A DNA stretch of 64,000 nt, taken from Nocardia harenae NBRC 108248 (GTDB lineage Bacteria > Actinomycetota > Actinomycetes > Mycobacteriales > Mycobacteriaceae). How positions within the stretch are numbered: position 1 is the stretch's first letter; the number at the start of each line of letters is the position of its first letter. The notes under the pieces are model-generated. The model was not told the origin of the DNA, ran no database searches, and was given only the letters and a program-made list of their open reading frames with translations. Location: NCBI RefSeq assembly GCF_001612885.1, contig NZ_BDBH01000014.1, forward strand, positions 62,001 to 126,000, in the 5' to 3' direction. This document shows, in pieces, positions 52,857-61,241 of the stretch. The translations under genes were made by a program, and so were the position numbers.

Positions 52857-53429
52857 TCAGCCGACCTCGGTAAATTTGTACCATCCGTTGTACCACGAGC
52901 TGTACTCGATGGCGGGCGCGCCGGCCACCTCGGTGCCGGTGCTCGGCTGCCCGTCCGGGAACCAGGCGAAGCCGTAGGACTCCTGTGATTCGGCGTCCAG
53001 GTAGAAGAAGCAGCCGCCGTGCTTGGGGCCGACGAAGCGGAAGGTGTAGACGCCGAGCCGGGTGCGATCCGGCCCGGGAGCCTCGCAGGAGGTGGCGCGG
53101 CCCTCGAGCGTGTTCACCGAGGCCCGCCAGCCGGCGCGCTCCGGCACGTTCTGCCACACCGCGATCCCGAGCACGGCGATGACCAGCAGCGATCCCAGCG
53201 CACCGAGCGGCGAGCGGTAGCGGACGATGCTGACCAGCCAGGTGATCAGCCCGAAGAATCCGAGCGCGCCGAGCGCGACGACGAGCGCGGTCTTCACCGG
53301 CAGCGTCCCCTCGGCGCCGAGCTGCCAGAAGAGCAGCGCGCCCACCACGATCACGGCGAAGAGCAGCAGGAATGTCCAGACCCGGAACCAGGCGGGGCGG
53401 CGACGCCGCTGGGTCGCAACCGAATTCAT
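52857..53429 (-). CDS. Three-TM membrane protein of unknown function
   Basis: Not recognised. The 190-residue protein has three transmembrane helices (WTFLLLFAVIVVGALLFWQL, TALVVALGALGFFGLITWLV, LGSLLVIAVLGIAVWQNV) and a C-terminal domain of about 80 residues, probably outside. That domain has two cysteines (ATSCEAPG, KHGGCFFYLD) and aromatic repeats near the end (SWYNGWYKFTEVG). ATG 53429 is the first start after the GC-rich upstream region. Confidence 0.65.
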   Translation of the reverse strand: MNSVATQRRRRPAWFRVWTFLLLFAVIVVGALLFWQLGAEGTLPVKTALVVALGALGFFGLITWLVSIVRYRSPLGALGSLLVIAVLGIAVWQNVPERAGWRASVNTLEGRATSCEAPGPDRTRLGVYTFRFVGPKHGGCFFYLDAESQESYGFAWFPDGQPSTGTEVAGAPAIEYSSWYNGWYKFTEVG

Positions 53430-53472
53430 GTCCGTCACCCTAAGGGGTATGGCCGGTCTCGGAGAGCCGAAA

Positions 53473-53522
53473 CCCCCGGCTCCGGCCACCGCCGCAGCGG
53501 GGGTGGCGGCCGGAACCGGGGG
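53473..53522 (-). terminator. Long hairpin downstream of the 33-residue ORF
   Basis: CCCCCGGCTCCGGCC pairs with GGCCGGAACCGGGGG (one mismatch), loop about 20 bases. It lies 32 bases past the small ORF stop in its direction of transcription. No T-tract. Confidence 0.6.
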
Positions 53523-53553
53523 CTCGCTCGCGAGGCGGCGCCTCGGCCGGGCA

Positions 53554-53655
53554 TCAGAGCGGGGGGAACCCCGCGGAGCCGGTGACGGTCCAGTTCCAGA
53601 ACTCCGCGGCCCGGTTGGCCAGCAGCGCGAAGATGTCGAGAACAACGCTTCCCAT
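53554..53655 (-). CDS. 33-residue hydrophobic microprotein with strong ribosome-binding site
   Basis: The frame MGSVVLDIFALLANRAAE, FWNWTVTGSAGFPPL starts at ATG 53655 with GGAGGA four bases upstream, which is unusually good, and ends before a strong hairpin. The N-terminal half would be an amphipathic helix and the C-terminal half is aromatic and polar. There is no signal peptide. Small amphipathic proteins of this size serve as membrane peptides or pore-formers in mycolate bacteria, but no homologue is recognised. It is probably a standalone transcript with its own terminator. Confidence 0.5.
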   Translation of the reverse strand: MGSVVLDIFALLANRAAEFWNWTVTGSAGFPPL

Positions 53656-53693
53656 AGATTCCTCCAGATCGTTCGGTTGGTGCGCCGTCCACC

Positions 53694-54455
53694 CTAACGA
53701 CCGCGCACGTGCAGCCCGAAACCCCCGGTACCGGGAACCTCGCGCCCCGGCTCCAGTCGCAGCCCGCGGTCGTAGTCGCCGCCCGCCTGACGGCGGTAGC
53801 GAATGGGCTCGGCCGATTCCAGCTCGGCGAGGCGGCGGCGCAACTGCCCGGCCAGCTCGGCGAAGCGCGCGTCGTCCACCCGGATGGCGCCGTGCGCGAC
53901 GAAGGGCGGCAGCACGTCCATGCCCGGGTAATAGAGAATGCCGTGCTGAATGGGGAAGAGCAGCTCGTCGATCGGGCCGTTGATACCGCGCTCGGAGTAG
54001 GAGGGCTCGCGCCCACCCACTGCGACGACCAGCATGCCGCGCTTCCCGGCCAGGATGCCGTCGCCGTACCGCGGAATCGCGGTGCCGCCTGCGCCGTAGG
54101 CGAAGCCGCAGGTGAAGACCCGGTCCACCCAGCCCTTGAGAATGGCGGGCAGGGAGAACCACCAGAGCGGGAAGTGCAGCAGCACGGCGTCGGCCCACAG
54201 CAGCTTCTCCTGCTCCGCGCGGATATCGGCGGCCAGCGTGCCCGCGGCGTACGCCTCGCCGGAGGCGAGCATGAAGTTCCGCTCGGCGACCTCGCCGAAA
54301 TCGGCGGCGTCGGCGCTCGCCTTCCAGCCCGCGGCGTAGAGGTCGCTCACCACCACCTCGTGGCCGTCGGCGCGGAGCTGTCGCACCGCGACGTCTTTCA
54401 GCGCGCCGGTGAGCGAATCGGGTTCGGGGTGGGCGTACACGATCAGAACCTGCAT
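53694..54455 (-). CDS. NAD(P)H:quinone oxidoreductase, flavodoxin-like fold
   Basis: A 253-residue flavoprotein of the NQO/MdaB/KefF group: VLIVYAHPEPDSLTGALKDVAV, DLYAAGWKASADAADF, ADAVLLHFPLWWFSLPAILKGWVDRVFTCGFAYG. It reduces quinones by two electrons in the cytosol. ATG 54455 begins MQVLIVYAHP. Only 10 bases separate it from a 20-bp perfect hairpin that follows glcB, so the hairpin lies within its likely leader. Confidence 0.87.
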   Translation of the reverse strand: MQVLIVYAHPEPDSLTGALKDVAVRQLRADGHEVVVSDLYAAGWKASADAADFGEVAERNFMLASGEAYAAGTLAADIRAEQEKLLWADAVLLHFPLWWFSLPAILKGWVDRVFTCGFAYGAGGTAIPRYGDGILAGKRGMLVVAVGGREPSYSERGINGPIDELLFPIQHGILYYPGMDVLPPFVAHGAIRVDDARFAELAGQLRRRLAELESAEPIRYRRQAGGDYDRGLRLEPGREVPGTGGFGLHVRGR

Positions 54456-54465
54456 GCCCCGCACA

Positions 54466-54508
54466 ACGCGGACGCCCCCGGCCGGATTCCGGCCGGGGGC
54501 GTCCGCGT
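54466..54508 (-). terminator. Perfect 20-bp-stem hairpin after glcB
   Basis: ACGCGGACGCCCCCGGCCGG, loop ATT, then its exact complement. It begins 4 bases after the glcB stop and ends 10 bases before the quinone reductase ATG. There is no T-tract, but stem stability is extreme. Confidence 0.75.
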
Positions 54509-54512
54509 GATT

Positions 54513-56702
54513 CTAGCTGCCGTTCTTGGCGGCCAGCGCCTTGGCCTCGCGGCGACGGCGGTGCAGGATCGGCTCGGTGTAGCCGTTGGGCTGCTCGGTG
54601 CCCTCGAGGATGAGCTCCTTGGCCGCCTGGAAGGCGACGCTGCCCGCGAAGTCGGGGGCGAGCGGGCGGTAGCTCGGGTCGTTCTCGTTCTGGCGGTCCA
54701 CCACGGGGGCCATCCGCTCCAGGCTGGCCACCACCTCGTCCTCGGTGACGACGCCGTGCCGCAGCCAGTTCGCCATGAGCTGGCTGGAGATCCGCAGGGT
54801 GGCGCGATCCTCCATGAGCGCGACGTCGGAGATGTCGGGCACCTTGGAGCAGCCGACGCCGTGGTCGATCCATCGCACCACGTAGCCGAGGATGGACTGC
54901 GCGTTGTTGTCCAGCTCCTGGCGCTTCTCCTCGTCGCTCCAGGTCGGCTCGGCGGCCAGCGGGATCTGCAGGATCTGGTCGACGTCGGCGCGGCGGCCGC
55001 CCTTGACCAGCTCTTTCTGCCTGGCGAGCACATCCACCAGGTGGTAGTGGGTGGCGTGCAGGGTGGCGGCGGTGGGCGAGGGCACCCACGCGGTGTTGGC
55101 GCCCGCCCTGGGGTGGCCGATCTTCTGCGCCAGCATGTCGCGCATGAGGTCCGGCATGGCCCACATGCCCTTGCCGATCTGCGCGCGGCCGCGCAGCCCG
55201 ACGGCGAGGCCGGTGTCCACGTTCCAGTCCTCGTAGGACAGGATCCACTGCTGCGCCTTCATGTCGGCCTTGCGGACCATCGGCCCGGCCTCCATGGAGG
55301 TGTGGATCTCGTCGCCGGTGCGGTCCAGGAAGCCGGTGTTGATGAAGACCACGCGGGCGGCGGCGGCCTGGATGGCGGCCTTGAGGTTCACCGTGGTGCG
55401 GCGCTCCTCGTCCATGATGCCGACCTTGAGGGTGTTGCGCTCCAGGCCGAGCACGTCCTCGATGGCGCCGAAGAGGTCGTTGGTGAAGGCGACCTCGTCC
55501 GGGCCGTGCATCTTCGGCTTCACGATGTAGACCGAGCCGGTGCGGCTGTTCTTCAGCTCGACGTCGTCGCGCAGCGAGTGCTTGGCGATGAGCGAGGTGA
55601 TCAGGCCGTCCAGGATGCCCTCGGGCACCTCGTTGCCCTCGGGGTCGAGGATGGCGTCCGAGGTCATGAGGTGGCCGACATTGCGCACGAAGAGCAGCGA
55701 GCGGCCGTGCAGCGTGAGCTCGGAGCCGTCCGGCGCGGTGTAGACGCGGTCCGGGTTCATGGTGCGGGTGAAGGTCTTGCCGCCCTTGCTGACCTCTTCG
55801 GCGAGTTCGCCCTTCATCAGGCCGAGCCAGTTGTGGTAGCAGAGCGTCTTGTCCTCGGCGTCGACCGCCGCGACCGAATCCTCGAAGTCCATGATCGTGG
55901 TGACCGCGGACTCCAGCACCACATCCTTGATGCCCGCGGTGTCGGTGCTGCCGATCGGCGACTCCGGGTCGATCTGGATCTCGATGTGCAGGCCGTTGTG
56001 CTTCAGCAAGACCGAGGTGGGCGCCTCCGGGGTGCCCAGGTACCCGACCAGCTGCGAGGCGTCGGCCAGGCCGATCTCGGTGCCGTCCTCCAGCCCGACC
56101 TCCAGCTCGCCGTCCACGATCCGGTAGGAGGTGGAGCCGATGTGCGAGCCGGTGATCAGCGTGACCGAGTCGTCCAGGAAGTTCCGCGCCCACTCGATGA
56201 CCTTGTCGCCGCGGACCCGGTTGTAGCCGGTGCCCTTCTCGGCGCCGTTGTCCTCCGGGATGGCGTCGGTGCCGTAGAGCGCGTCGTAGAGCGAGCCCCA
56301 GCGGGCGTTCGCGGCATTGATCGCGAAGCGCGCGTTGCTCACCGGCACCACCAGCTGCGGGCCCGCGGTGACGGCGATCTCGTCGTCCACGTTCGCCGTG
56401 GTCGCCTCGAAATCGGCGGGCTCGGGGCGCAGGTACCCGATCTCGGTGAGGAACTGCTTGTAGGCGGCCCTGTCGTAGTTCGCGCCGGGGTGCTCGCTGT
56501 GCCAGGCGTCCAGCTTGCCCTGGATCTCGTCCCGCTCGGCCAGCAGCGCCCGGTTGCGCGGCGCGAACTCGGTGATCACCCGCTCGGCGCCGGCCCAGAA
56601 CGCGGCGGAATCCACGCCGGTACCCGGCAGGGCCTCGTTCTCGATGAACGCGTGGAGAACGCCGGCCACCTGGAGTCCGCCGACCTGAACCCGCTCTGTC
56701 AT
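54513..56702 (-). CDS. glcB: Malate synthase G
   Basis: A 729-residue monomeric glyoxylate-shunt enzyme condensing glyoxylate and acetyl-CoA to malate. Seen are NARFAINAANARWGSLYDALYG, TTIMDFEDSVAAVDAEDK, NVGHLMTSDAILD, KVGIMDEERRTTVNLKAAI, FINTGFLDRTGDEIHTSMEAG and ANTAWVPSPTAATLHATHYH. Length is standard for form G. It supports growth on fatty acids and acetate. Confidence 0.97.
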   Translation of the reverse strand: MTERVQVGGLQVAGVLHAFIENEALPGTGVDSAAFWAGAERVITEFAPRNRALLAERDEIQGKLDAWHSEHPGANYDRAAYKQFLTEIGYLRPEPADFEATTANVDDEIAVTAGPQLVVPVSNARFAINAANARWGSLYDALYGTDAIPEDNGAEKGTGYNRVRGDKVIEWARNFLDDSVTLITGSHIGSTSYRIVDGELEVGLEDGTEIGLADASQLVGYLGTPEAPTSVLLKHNGLHIEIQIDPESPIGSTDTAGIKDVVLESAVTTIMDFEDSVAAVDAEDKTLCYHNWLGLMKGELAEEVSKGGKTFTRTMNPDRVYTAPDGSELTLHGRSLLFVRNVGHLMTSDAILDPEGNEVPEGILDGLITSLIAKHSLRDDVELKNSRTGSVYIVKPKMHGPDEVAFTNDLFGAIEDVLGLERNTLKVGIMDEERRTTVNLKAAIQAAAARVVFINTGFLDRTGDEIHTSMEAGPMVRKADMKAQQWILSYEDWNVDTGLAVGLRGRAQIGKGMWAMPDLMRDMLAQKIGHPRAGANTAWVPSPTAATLHATHYHLVDVLARQKELVKGGRRADVDQILQIPLAAEPTWSDEEKRQELDNNAQSILGYVVRWIDHGVGCSKVPDISDVALMEDRATLRISSQLMANWLRHGVVTEDEVVASLERMAPVVDRQNENDPSYRPLAPDFAGSVAFQAAKELILEGTEQPNGYTEPILHRRRREAKALAAKNGS

Positions 56703-56992
56703 CTACTGCCTCGCTTCCGAGAGGGCCGATGGGAAAAAGTCGCTGTCATGTTACCCGTCGGTAAAGCCACGGCGGGGTCGCGCCCCCCGGTGCGTCCGCG
56801 CGGTCGCGGTGCGGCTGCGCGGCGTCACCGCGCTCACCGATCCCGAGCGCGCTCGGCCGCGGCGGCGGAGAACCGGCGCCTCCCGGCTGGTGGACCGGTA
56901 GCGATTCCTTTCGCAAACACCGGAACCACGGTTCACTTTCCGCTATTCTCCGCTCAGCACAGCACACCTCCCGCCCGCCCCCGAGGAGCCGC
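56703..56992. promoter_or_regulatory. Divergent glcB / acyl-CoA synthetase intergenic region with a TTACC dyad
   Basis: TTACC-CGTC-GGTAA (56751-56764) is a perfect dyad about 50 bases upstream of glcB. A TATTCT element near 56943 could serve the acyl-CoA synthetase. The rest is GC-rich with no gene. The regulator is unknown. Confidence 0.5.
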
Positions 56993-58081
56993 ATGTACCC
57001 CGGCGCACACGTCGACCGTTTCCCGGACAAGGCCGCGGTTGTGGTCGCCGAAACCGGTGAGACGCTCAGTTATCGGCAGCTGGAGGAGAATTCGACGCGG
57101 CTCGCGCGGCACCTGCACGAGGCCGGGCTGCGGAAGGGCGATCACCTCGCCCTGCTCTCCGTGAACGATCCGAAGGTGTACGAGGTGTACTGGGCCGCAC
57201 TGCGATCCGGGCTTTACATCACGGCGGTGAACCGGCATCTGTCGGCGCCCGAGATCGCCTACATCGTGAACGACTGCGGGGCGCGGGCGCTGATCGCCTC
57301 GGCGGAGCTCGCCGAGGTGGCGACGGAGGTGCTGCCGCAGGCGCCGGGGGCGGAGCTGCGGCTGGCGTTCGGCGGGGAGGTGCCGGGGTTCGAGTCGTAC
57401 GAGAAGGCGCTGGCGGCCGCGTCGGCGGCGCCGCGGGAGGACGAGCCGCGCGGGGCGGACATGCTGTACTCCTCCGGCACCACGGGCAGGCCGAAGGGCA
57501 TCCGGCAGCCGCTGCCGGAGCGCCGGGTCGGCGATGCCCCCGGCGACACCTACACCGCCATCTTCGGCCCGCTGTACGGCTTCGACAACGACACCGTCTA
57601 CCTCTCCCCCGCCCCGCTCTACCACGCGGCGCCGCTGCGCTTCGGCGGCGTGGTGCACGCGCTCGGCGGGACGCTGGTGATCATGCGGAGGTTCGACGCC
57701 GAGCAGGCGCTGGCCGCCATCGAGCGGTTCCGGGTGACGCACAGCCAGTGGGTGCCGACCATGTTCGTGCGCATGCTCAAGCTGGACCGGGCGGTTCGCG
57801 ACAAGTACGACGTGTCCAGCCTGACGGTGGCGGTGCACGCGGCGGCGCCGTGCCCGGTCGAGGTCAAGCGCGCCATGATCGAGTGGTGGGGCCCGATCCT
57901 CTTCGAGTACTACGCTTCCACTGAGGTGAGACGTTGGTTACACGCTCCTCGAATGCTCGCGTGCAGGGAGGGAAGGACGATGTCACCTCTTCCAGCTCGT
58001 AGCAGCCCAAGATCCGGCGCGGCGAAAGCGTCGGCTGTGGCTGATCGGTCAGGTGGTGGTGGTAGAACCACCACCACCTGA
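56993..58081 (+). pseudogene. Acyl-CoA synthetase (FadD-like), 3' end replaced at ~57926
   Basis: Residues 1-311 are a good AMP-forming ligase: LSYRQLEENSTRLARHLHEAGLRKGDHLAL in register, the P-loop MLYSSGTTGRPKGIRQPLPE, SPAPLYHAAPLRFGGVVHALGG, and FEYYASTE of the A5 motif. Full-length relatives run to roughly 500 residues or more. Here homology stops abruptly after S-T-E (57925) and the frame runs on through about 50 unrelated residues (VRRWLHAPRMLACREG) to TGA at 58079-58081. The missing C-terminal domain carries the catalytic lysine, so it should be inactive. The break marks the left edge of an inserted or recombined segment. Confidence 0.85.
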
Positions 58082-58246
58082 CCGTAGACCCGGGACACGG
58101 GTCCGGCGCGGGCGTACGTCCCCAGCTCGATCTTCGACCACTCGCTACCATCAAGTCGGTACCGGCACCCTAAATTGCCGATTACCGGACGTTGTAGGCG
58201 GAAAATGTGGCGGCTCATGTCGGGTATAGGTGGTGCAATCTAGTCC
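57926..58246. other. Left edge of the island: non-coding junction
   Basis: After the break in the acyl-CoA synthetase there is no recognised gene until 58247. The stretch contains the perfect hairpin at 58047-58083 and visibly lower GC near 58160-58240 (TATAGG about 20 bases before the next ATG may be a -10). No integrase, insertion-sequence terminal repeats or tRNA were seen at the edge. Confidence 0.5.
58047..58083. terminator. Perfect 17-bp-stem hairpin at island edge
   Basis: GGTCAGGTGGTGGTGGT, loop AGA, exact complement ACCACCACCACCTGACC. No T-tract on either side. It may end transcripts entering from the truncated acyl-CoA synthetase, or be a leftover of the insertion event. Confidence 0.6.
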
Positions 58247-59362
58247 ATGAGCATGGTCGAGGATCGGTGGGGACGCCCGGTGGATCGCTTCGGCAAGGTC
58301 GGGTCGCGCCACCATGTCGTGCCGCGCTTCGTGCTGGAGAAATGGGCCGATCGAAGCGGATTGGTTTGGGCGAAGTCCAAACACGACCGCAAAGAGGGGC
58401 GGCGCAATATTCGCGATCTCGCGATCACCGATTTCTATACTTTTCTTGCTCTCGACGGACAGCTCGACTCCAGCCTAGAGGAGATCCTGGGCCGGGTCGA
58501 AACCAACGCAGCGGCGGTCCTGGCGCGGTTGACCAGCCCCTTGTCCGCGAAAACATCCTTGACCCCAGCCGAGTTTGTCCACCTGGTGGAGTTCGTAGGG
58601 TTCCAGATGACCCGTAGTCCGCGCCGGCGTCGTGAGTACGAACTAATGGCCGACTGGTATGGCAAGACTATGGCCAGCGGTAGGCTGCCAGACCAGCTGA
58701 GCGAGGACGAACTGCGCGGTTTGGAGTTCGTGCCCCATCAGAACGGACACATCGAGAGCATCGGACCGGCGACTGAGGCGATCACGCATGAATTGATGGG
58801 CCGTCCGCTGAGTCTGGTGACCCTTGACCGCCCCCTGCTGCTGATCGGTGACGAGGCGGTCGTGGTGAACACCGATGGCGACCATGTGAAGCATCTGCCG
58901 CAGTGCACGATGACCGAGGAACAACTTCAGCGACGACTCACGCGCGCGTCCCGGAGAAAGAAGCGGAGAGAGCGTGAGGTCGAGCAATTGATTCATATTT
59001 ACCCGACACAGCCGCGCGGCGTCGGAACCGCTCTTGAGATCGCGATGCCGATCAGTCCCCGGACCTTGCTGGTGTTCGGGCCCGCAGGGCAGGGGGGCGG
59101 TGCAGTGGGGCGGGACGTCCTCCGTGGCAAAGACGCCGAGGAGTTGGCAGTACAGGTGAACAACAGAATCATCCGCTACAGCCTGGACGTGATCGTCGGT
59201 CGTGTCGAGGACGAGGAATTTCGGGCGCTGCCGATTCCCGAATGCACCCCGTTGTTGGTCGTGTGCGGTTCCACTGGCGCTGCGAAAGACGCCGTGGCCT
59301 CGACGCCGAGACGAGTCCGCCCCCGGCGGTTGGATCGCCACCCCGACATCGCCGGTTCGTAG
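58247..59362 (+). CDS. DUF4238 domain protein
   Basis: A 371-residue soluble protein. The N-terminal SRHHVVPRFVLEKWADRSGLV is the DUF4238 hallmark, followed by a helical middle (LTPAEFVHLVEFVGFQMTRSPRRRREY) and RPLLLIGDEAVVVNTDG. The family is of unknown function and is common on mobile islands. GC and codon bias are lower than in the chromosomal genes to the left, consistent with transfer. The C-terminal 25 residues are Arg-rich. The ATG follows a possible -10 and has no strong ribosome-binding site. Confidence 0.75.
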   Translation: MSMVEDRWGRPVDRFGKVGSRHHVVPRFVLEKWADRSGLVWAKSKHDRKEGRRNIRDLAITDFYTFLALDGQLDSSLEEILGRVETNAAAVLARLTSPLSAKTSLTPAEFVHLVEFVGFQMTRSPRRRREYELMADWYGKTMASGRLPDQLSEDELRGLEFVPHQNGHIESIGPATEAITHELMGRPLSLVTLDRPLLLIGDEAVVVNTDGDHVKHLPQCTMTEEQLQRRLTRASRRKKRREREVEQLIHIYPTQPRGVGTALEIAMPISPRTLLVFGPAGQGGGAVGRDVLRGKDAEELAVQVNNRIIRYSLDVIVGRVEDEEFRALPIPECTPLLVVCGSTGAAKDAVASTPRRVRPRRLDRHPDIAGS

Positions 59363-59824
59363 CGACCGCTCTCTCGATGACGACCATACTGCCGCGTAGA
59401 GGCAGGTCCAGTTGATTAGTTCTAGGGCCCTCTCCAAGGCGCTAATGCGCACCGTCACAGCGGATCGGCTCGGGCTCCTGCATTGGTTCGGATCCCCTGA
59501 TCCTGTGGTGCGTACCCAGGGGCCCGCCGGGAGCGGAGCGAGGAGGGGAGCAAACCCGGGCAGCGCGGCCTCGCCGCGCCTTGATGCTGTAGAGAATAAT
59601 TCAGCAATACTTTCTCGTCTGCCCCCATCCGGCTTCTGCCTTCTTTCTCATCCCTTCTTCTACCGGCCGCTCAGCTGGAAAGGCCAACCCCCGACTGGTT
59701 CGCACCGCCCCATCGCTGTCCGTCGCCCTTGGCCGCCGGAAGCTCGGAGCAGGGTGGGATCTGACCAAGCAGCGAGACCGGCCCACCGCGCTATTGCGCT
59801 GGTGGCAGCGGGTAAGTTCGTACG
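59363..59824. other. Intergenic 460 bases before the GluRS gene
   Basis: No gene with convincing codon bias. An open frame 59412-59828 is Arg/Ser/Pro-rich and judged a shadow. GGATC-CCCT-GATCC near 59489-59502 is a minor dyad. TAAGTT at 59813-59818 lies 7 bases before the GluRS GTG and may be the -10 of a leaderless transcript. No precursor-peptide-like ORF was found. Confidence 0.5.
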
Positions 59825-61228
59825 GTGACCACGAGAGTTCGATTCGCTCCCTCTCCCACTGGGATGTTCCATGTCGGTGGCGCGCGTAGCGCGCTGTTCA
59901 ACTGGGCCGTTGCTCGCCGCTCGGGCGGTCGCTTCGTGCTACGGATCGAGGACACCGATCAGGCTCGGAACAAGCCGGAGTGGGTCACCGGGATCACCAG
60001 CGCTTTGGCGATGATCGGGATTTCGGAGGCCGATCCGGCGTTCGAGGGCCCCTATTTCCAGTCGGCGAATGCCGACGCGCATCGTGGCGCTGCCGCCCAG
60101 CTGTTCGCGGCCGGTCGCGCCTACTACTGTGACTGCACCCGTGAGCTGGTCACCGCACGTACGGGCAAGCCAGACGCTGGCTATGACGGACACTGCCGGG
60201 AGCGTGGCCTGGAGTACGCCGAGGGGCGCGCGCTGCGGTTCCAGACCCCCGATGACGGGGAAACCCTGGTGTCGGACCGAATCCGCGGAGCGACAGCGTT
60301 CCCGAACCGCGCGATCGAGGATTTCGTGATCGCCCGCGGTGACGGCACCCCGTTGTTCCTGCTCGCGAACGTCGCCGACGACGTGGACGAGCACATCACC
60401 GAAGTAATCCGCGGTGAAGAGCACCTGTCGAACACTCCGAAGCAGCAGCTGTTGTGGGAAGCGCTCGGACACACCCCGCCGGTGTGGGCGCACTTGCGGG
60501 TGATCGTGAACGAAAAGCGGCAGAAGCTGTCCAAACGTCGTGACAAAGTTGCCCTCGAGGACTACATCGCGGAGGGCTACCTTCCCGACGCCGTAGTGAA
60601 CTACCTGATGCTGCTTGGCTGGGGGCCGCGAGACAACGGCCCGGAGATCCGGCCGTACGCGGAACTGGAGGCCGAGTTCGACATCTCGGACGTAACCAAG
60701 GCGAGCGCATTTTTCGACGTGGCCAAGTTAAAGGCGTTCAACGGCGAATATATTCGCGCTCTTGATGTTTCGGCGTTTTCCACCGCCTGTGAGCCGTGGT
60801 TGTACGCCCCCCGCTCGCCCTGGTCCGAGGACGCGTTCGATCCAGAGGTGTTCGCGAGGGTGGCGCCGCTGGCTCAGTCACGGATCGTGGTGCTCGGCGA
60901 GATCACCGCTTACGTCGATTTCCTGTTCCTGGATGAGCCGGTCACCGACGAAGCGGCGTGGTCGAAGGGGATGAAGCCGGGCGCGGACGACATGCTGGCA
61001 GCCGCCGCGAAGACGTTGACCGGCGCGGCCTGGCAGGCCGAGGCGATCCGGTCCGCGATCGATGCGGCTGCGGCTGAGGTGGGGTTGAAGCTCGGGAAGG
61101 CTCAGGCCCCGGTGCGGGTCGCGGTCACCGGCCGCACGGTCGGGCTTCCGCTGTTCGAGTCGTTGGAAGCGCTGGGCAGGGAGCGGACGTTGGCCCGGAT
61201 CGAGGCGGCTCGCGCGAAACTCGCCTGA
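59825..61228 (+). CDS. gltX: Glutamyl-tRNA synthetase, zinc-type accessory copy
   Basis: A complete 467-residue class I synthetase. RVRFAPSPTGMFHVGGARSALFNW holds the HIGH-type motif (H-V-G-G, residues 16-19), with RIEDTDQAR, VIRGEEHLSNTPKQ, the KMSKS-type KLSKRRDKVALEDY, and the C-terminal anticodon-binding VRVAVTGRTVGLPLFESLEALGRERTLARI. It has the zinc-site cysteines in YYCDCTREL and GHCRERG. As I recall the mycobacterial enzyme, it reads PHVGLVRTALFNW and lacks these cysteines, so this is probably not the housekeeping copy. It converges, 13 bases apart, on two radical SAM genes. It may supply Glu-tRNA to a pathway, or be a resistant spare enzyme. Confidence 0.9.
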   Translation: MTTRVRFAPSPTGMFHVGGARSALFNWAVARRSGGRFVLRIEDTDQARNKPEWVTGITSALAMIGISEADPAFEGPYFQSANADAHRGAAAQLFAAGRAYYCDCTRELVTARTGKPDAGYDGHCRERGLEYAEGRALRFQTPDDGETLVSDRIRGATAFPNRAIEDFVIARGDGTPLFLLANVADDVDEHITEVIRGEEHLSNTPKQQLLWEALGHTPPVWAHLRVIVNEKRQKLSKRRDKVALEDYIAEGYLPDAVVNYLMLLGWGPRDNGPEIRPYAELEAEFDISDVTKASAFFDVAKLKAFNGEYIRALDVSAFSTACEPWLYAPRSPWSEDAFDPEVFARVAPLAQSRIVVLGEITAYVDFLFLDEPVTDEAAWSKGMKPGADDMLAAAAKTLTGAAWQAEAIRSAIDAAAAEVGLKLGKAQAPVRVAVTGRTVGLPLFESLEALGRERTLARIEAARAKLA

Positions 61229-61241
61229 CGCTGAGCCGGGG

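Noticed and set aside
53554..56193. An 879-residue open frame covering malate synthase and the quinone reductase
   Set aside because: It is an out-of-frame shadow with Arg/Gly/His-rich composition. Only its last 34 codons form the separate small ORF.
59480..59505. Possible tRNA T-arm (GGTTCGGATCCCC)
   Set aside because: The conserved adenine after TTCG is missing, and no anticodon arm, acceptor stem or CCA-side partner could be built around it.
59412..59828. A 138-residue ORF before GluRS as a peptide precursor
   Set aside because: Composition is that of random GC-rich sequence, there is no leader/core pattern, no ribosome-binding site, and the orientation is opposite to the radical SAM operon.
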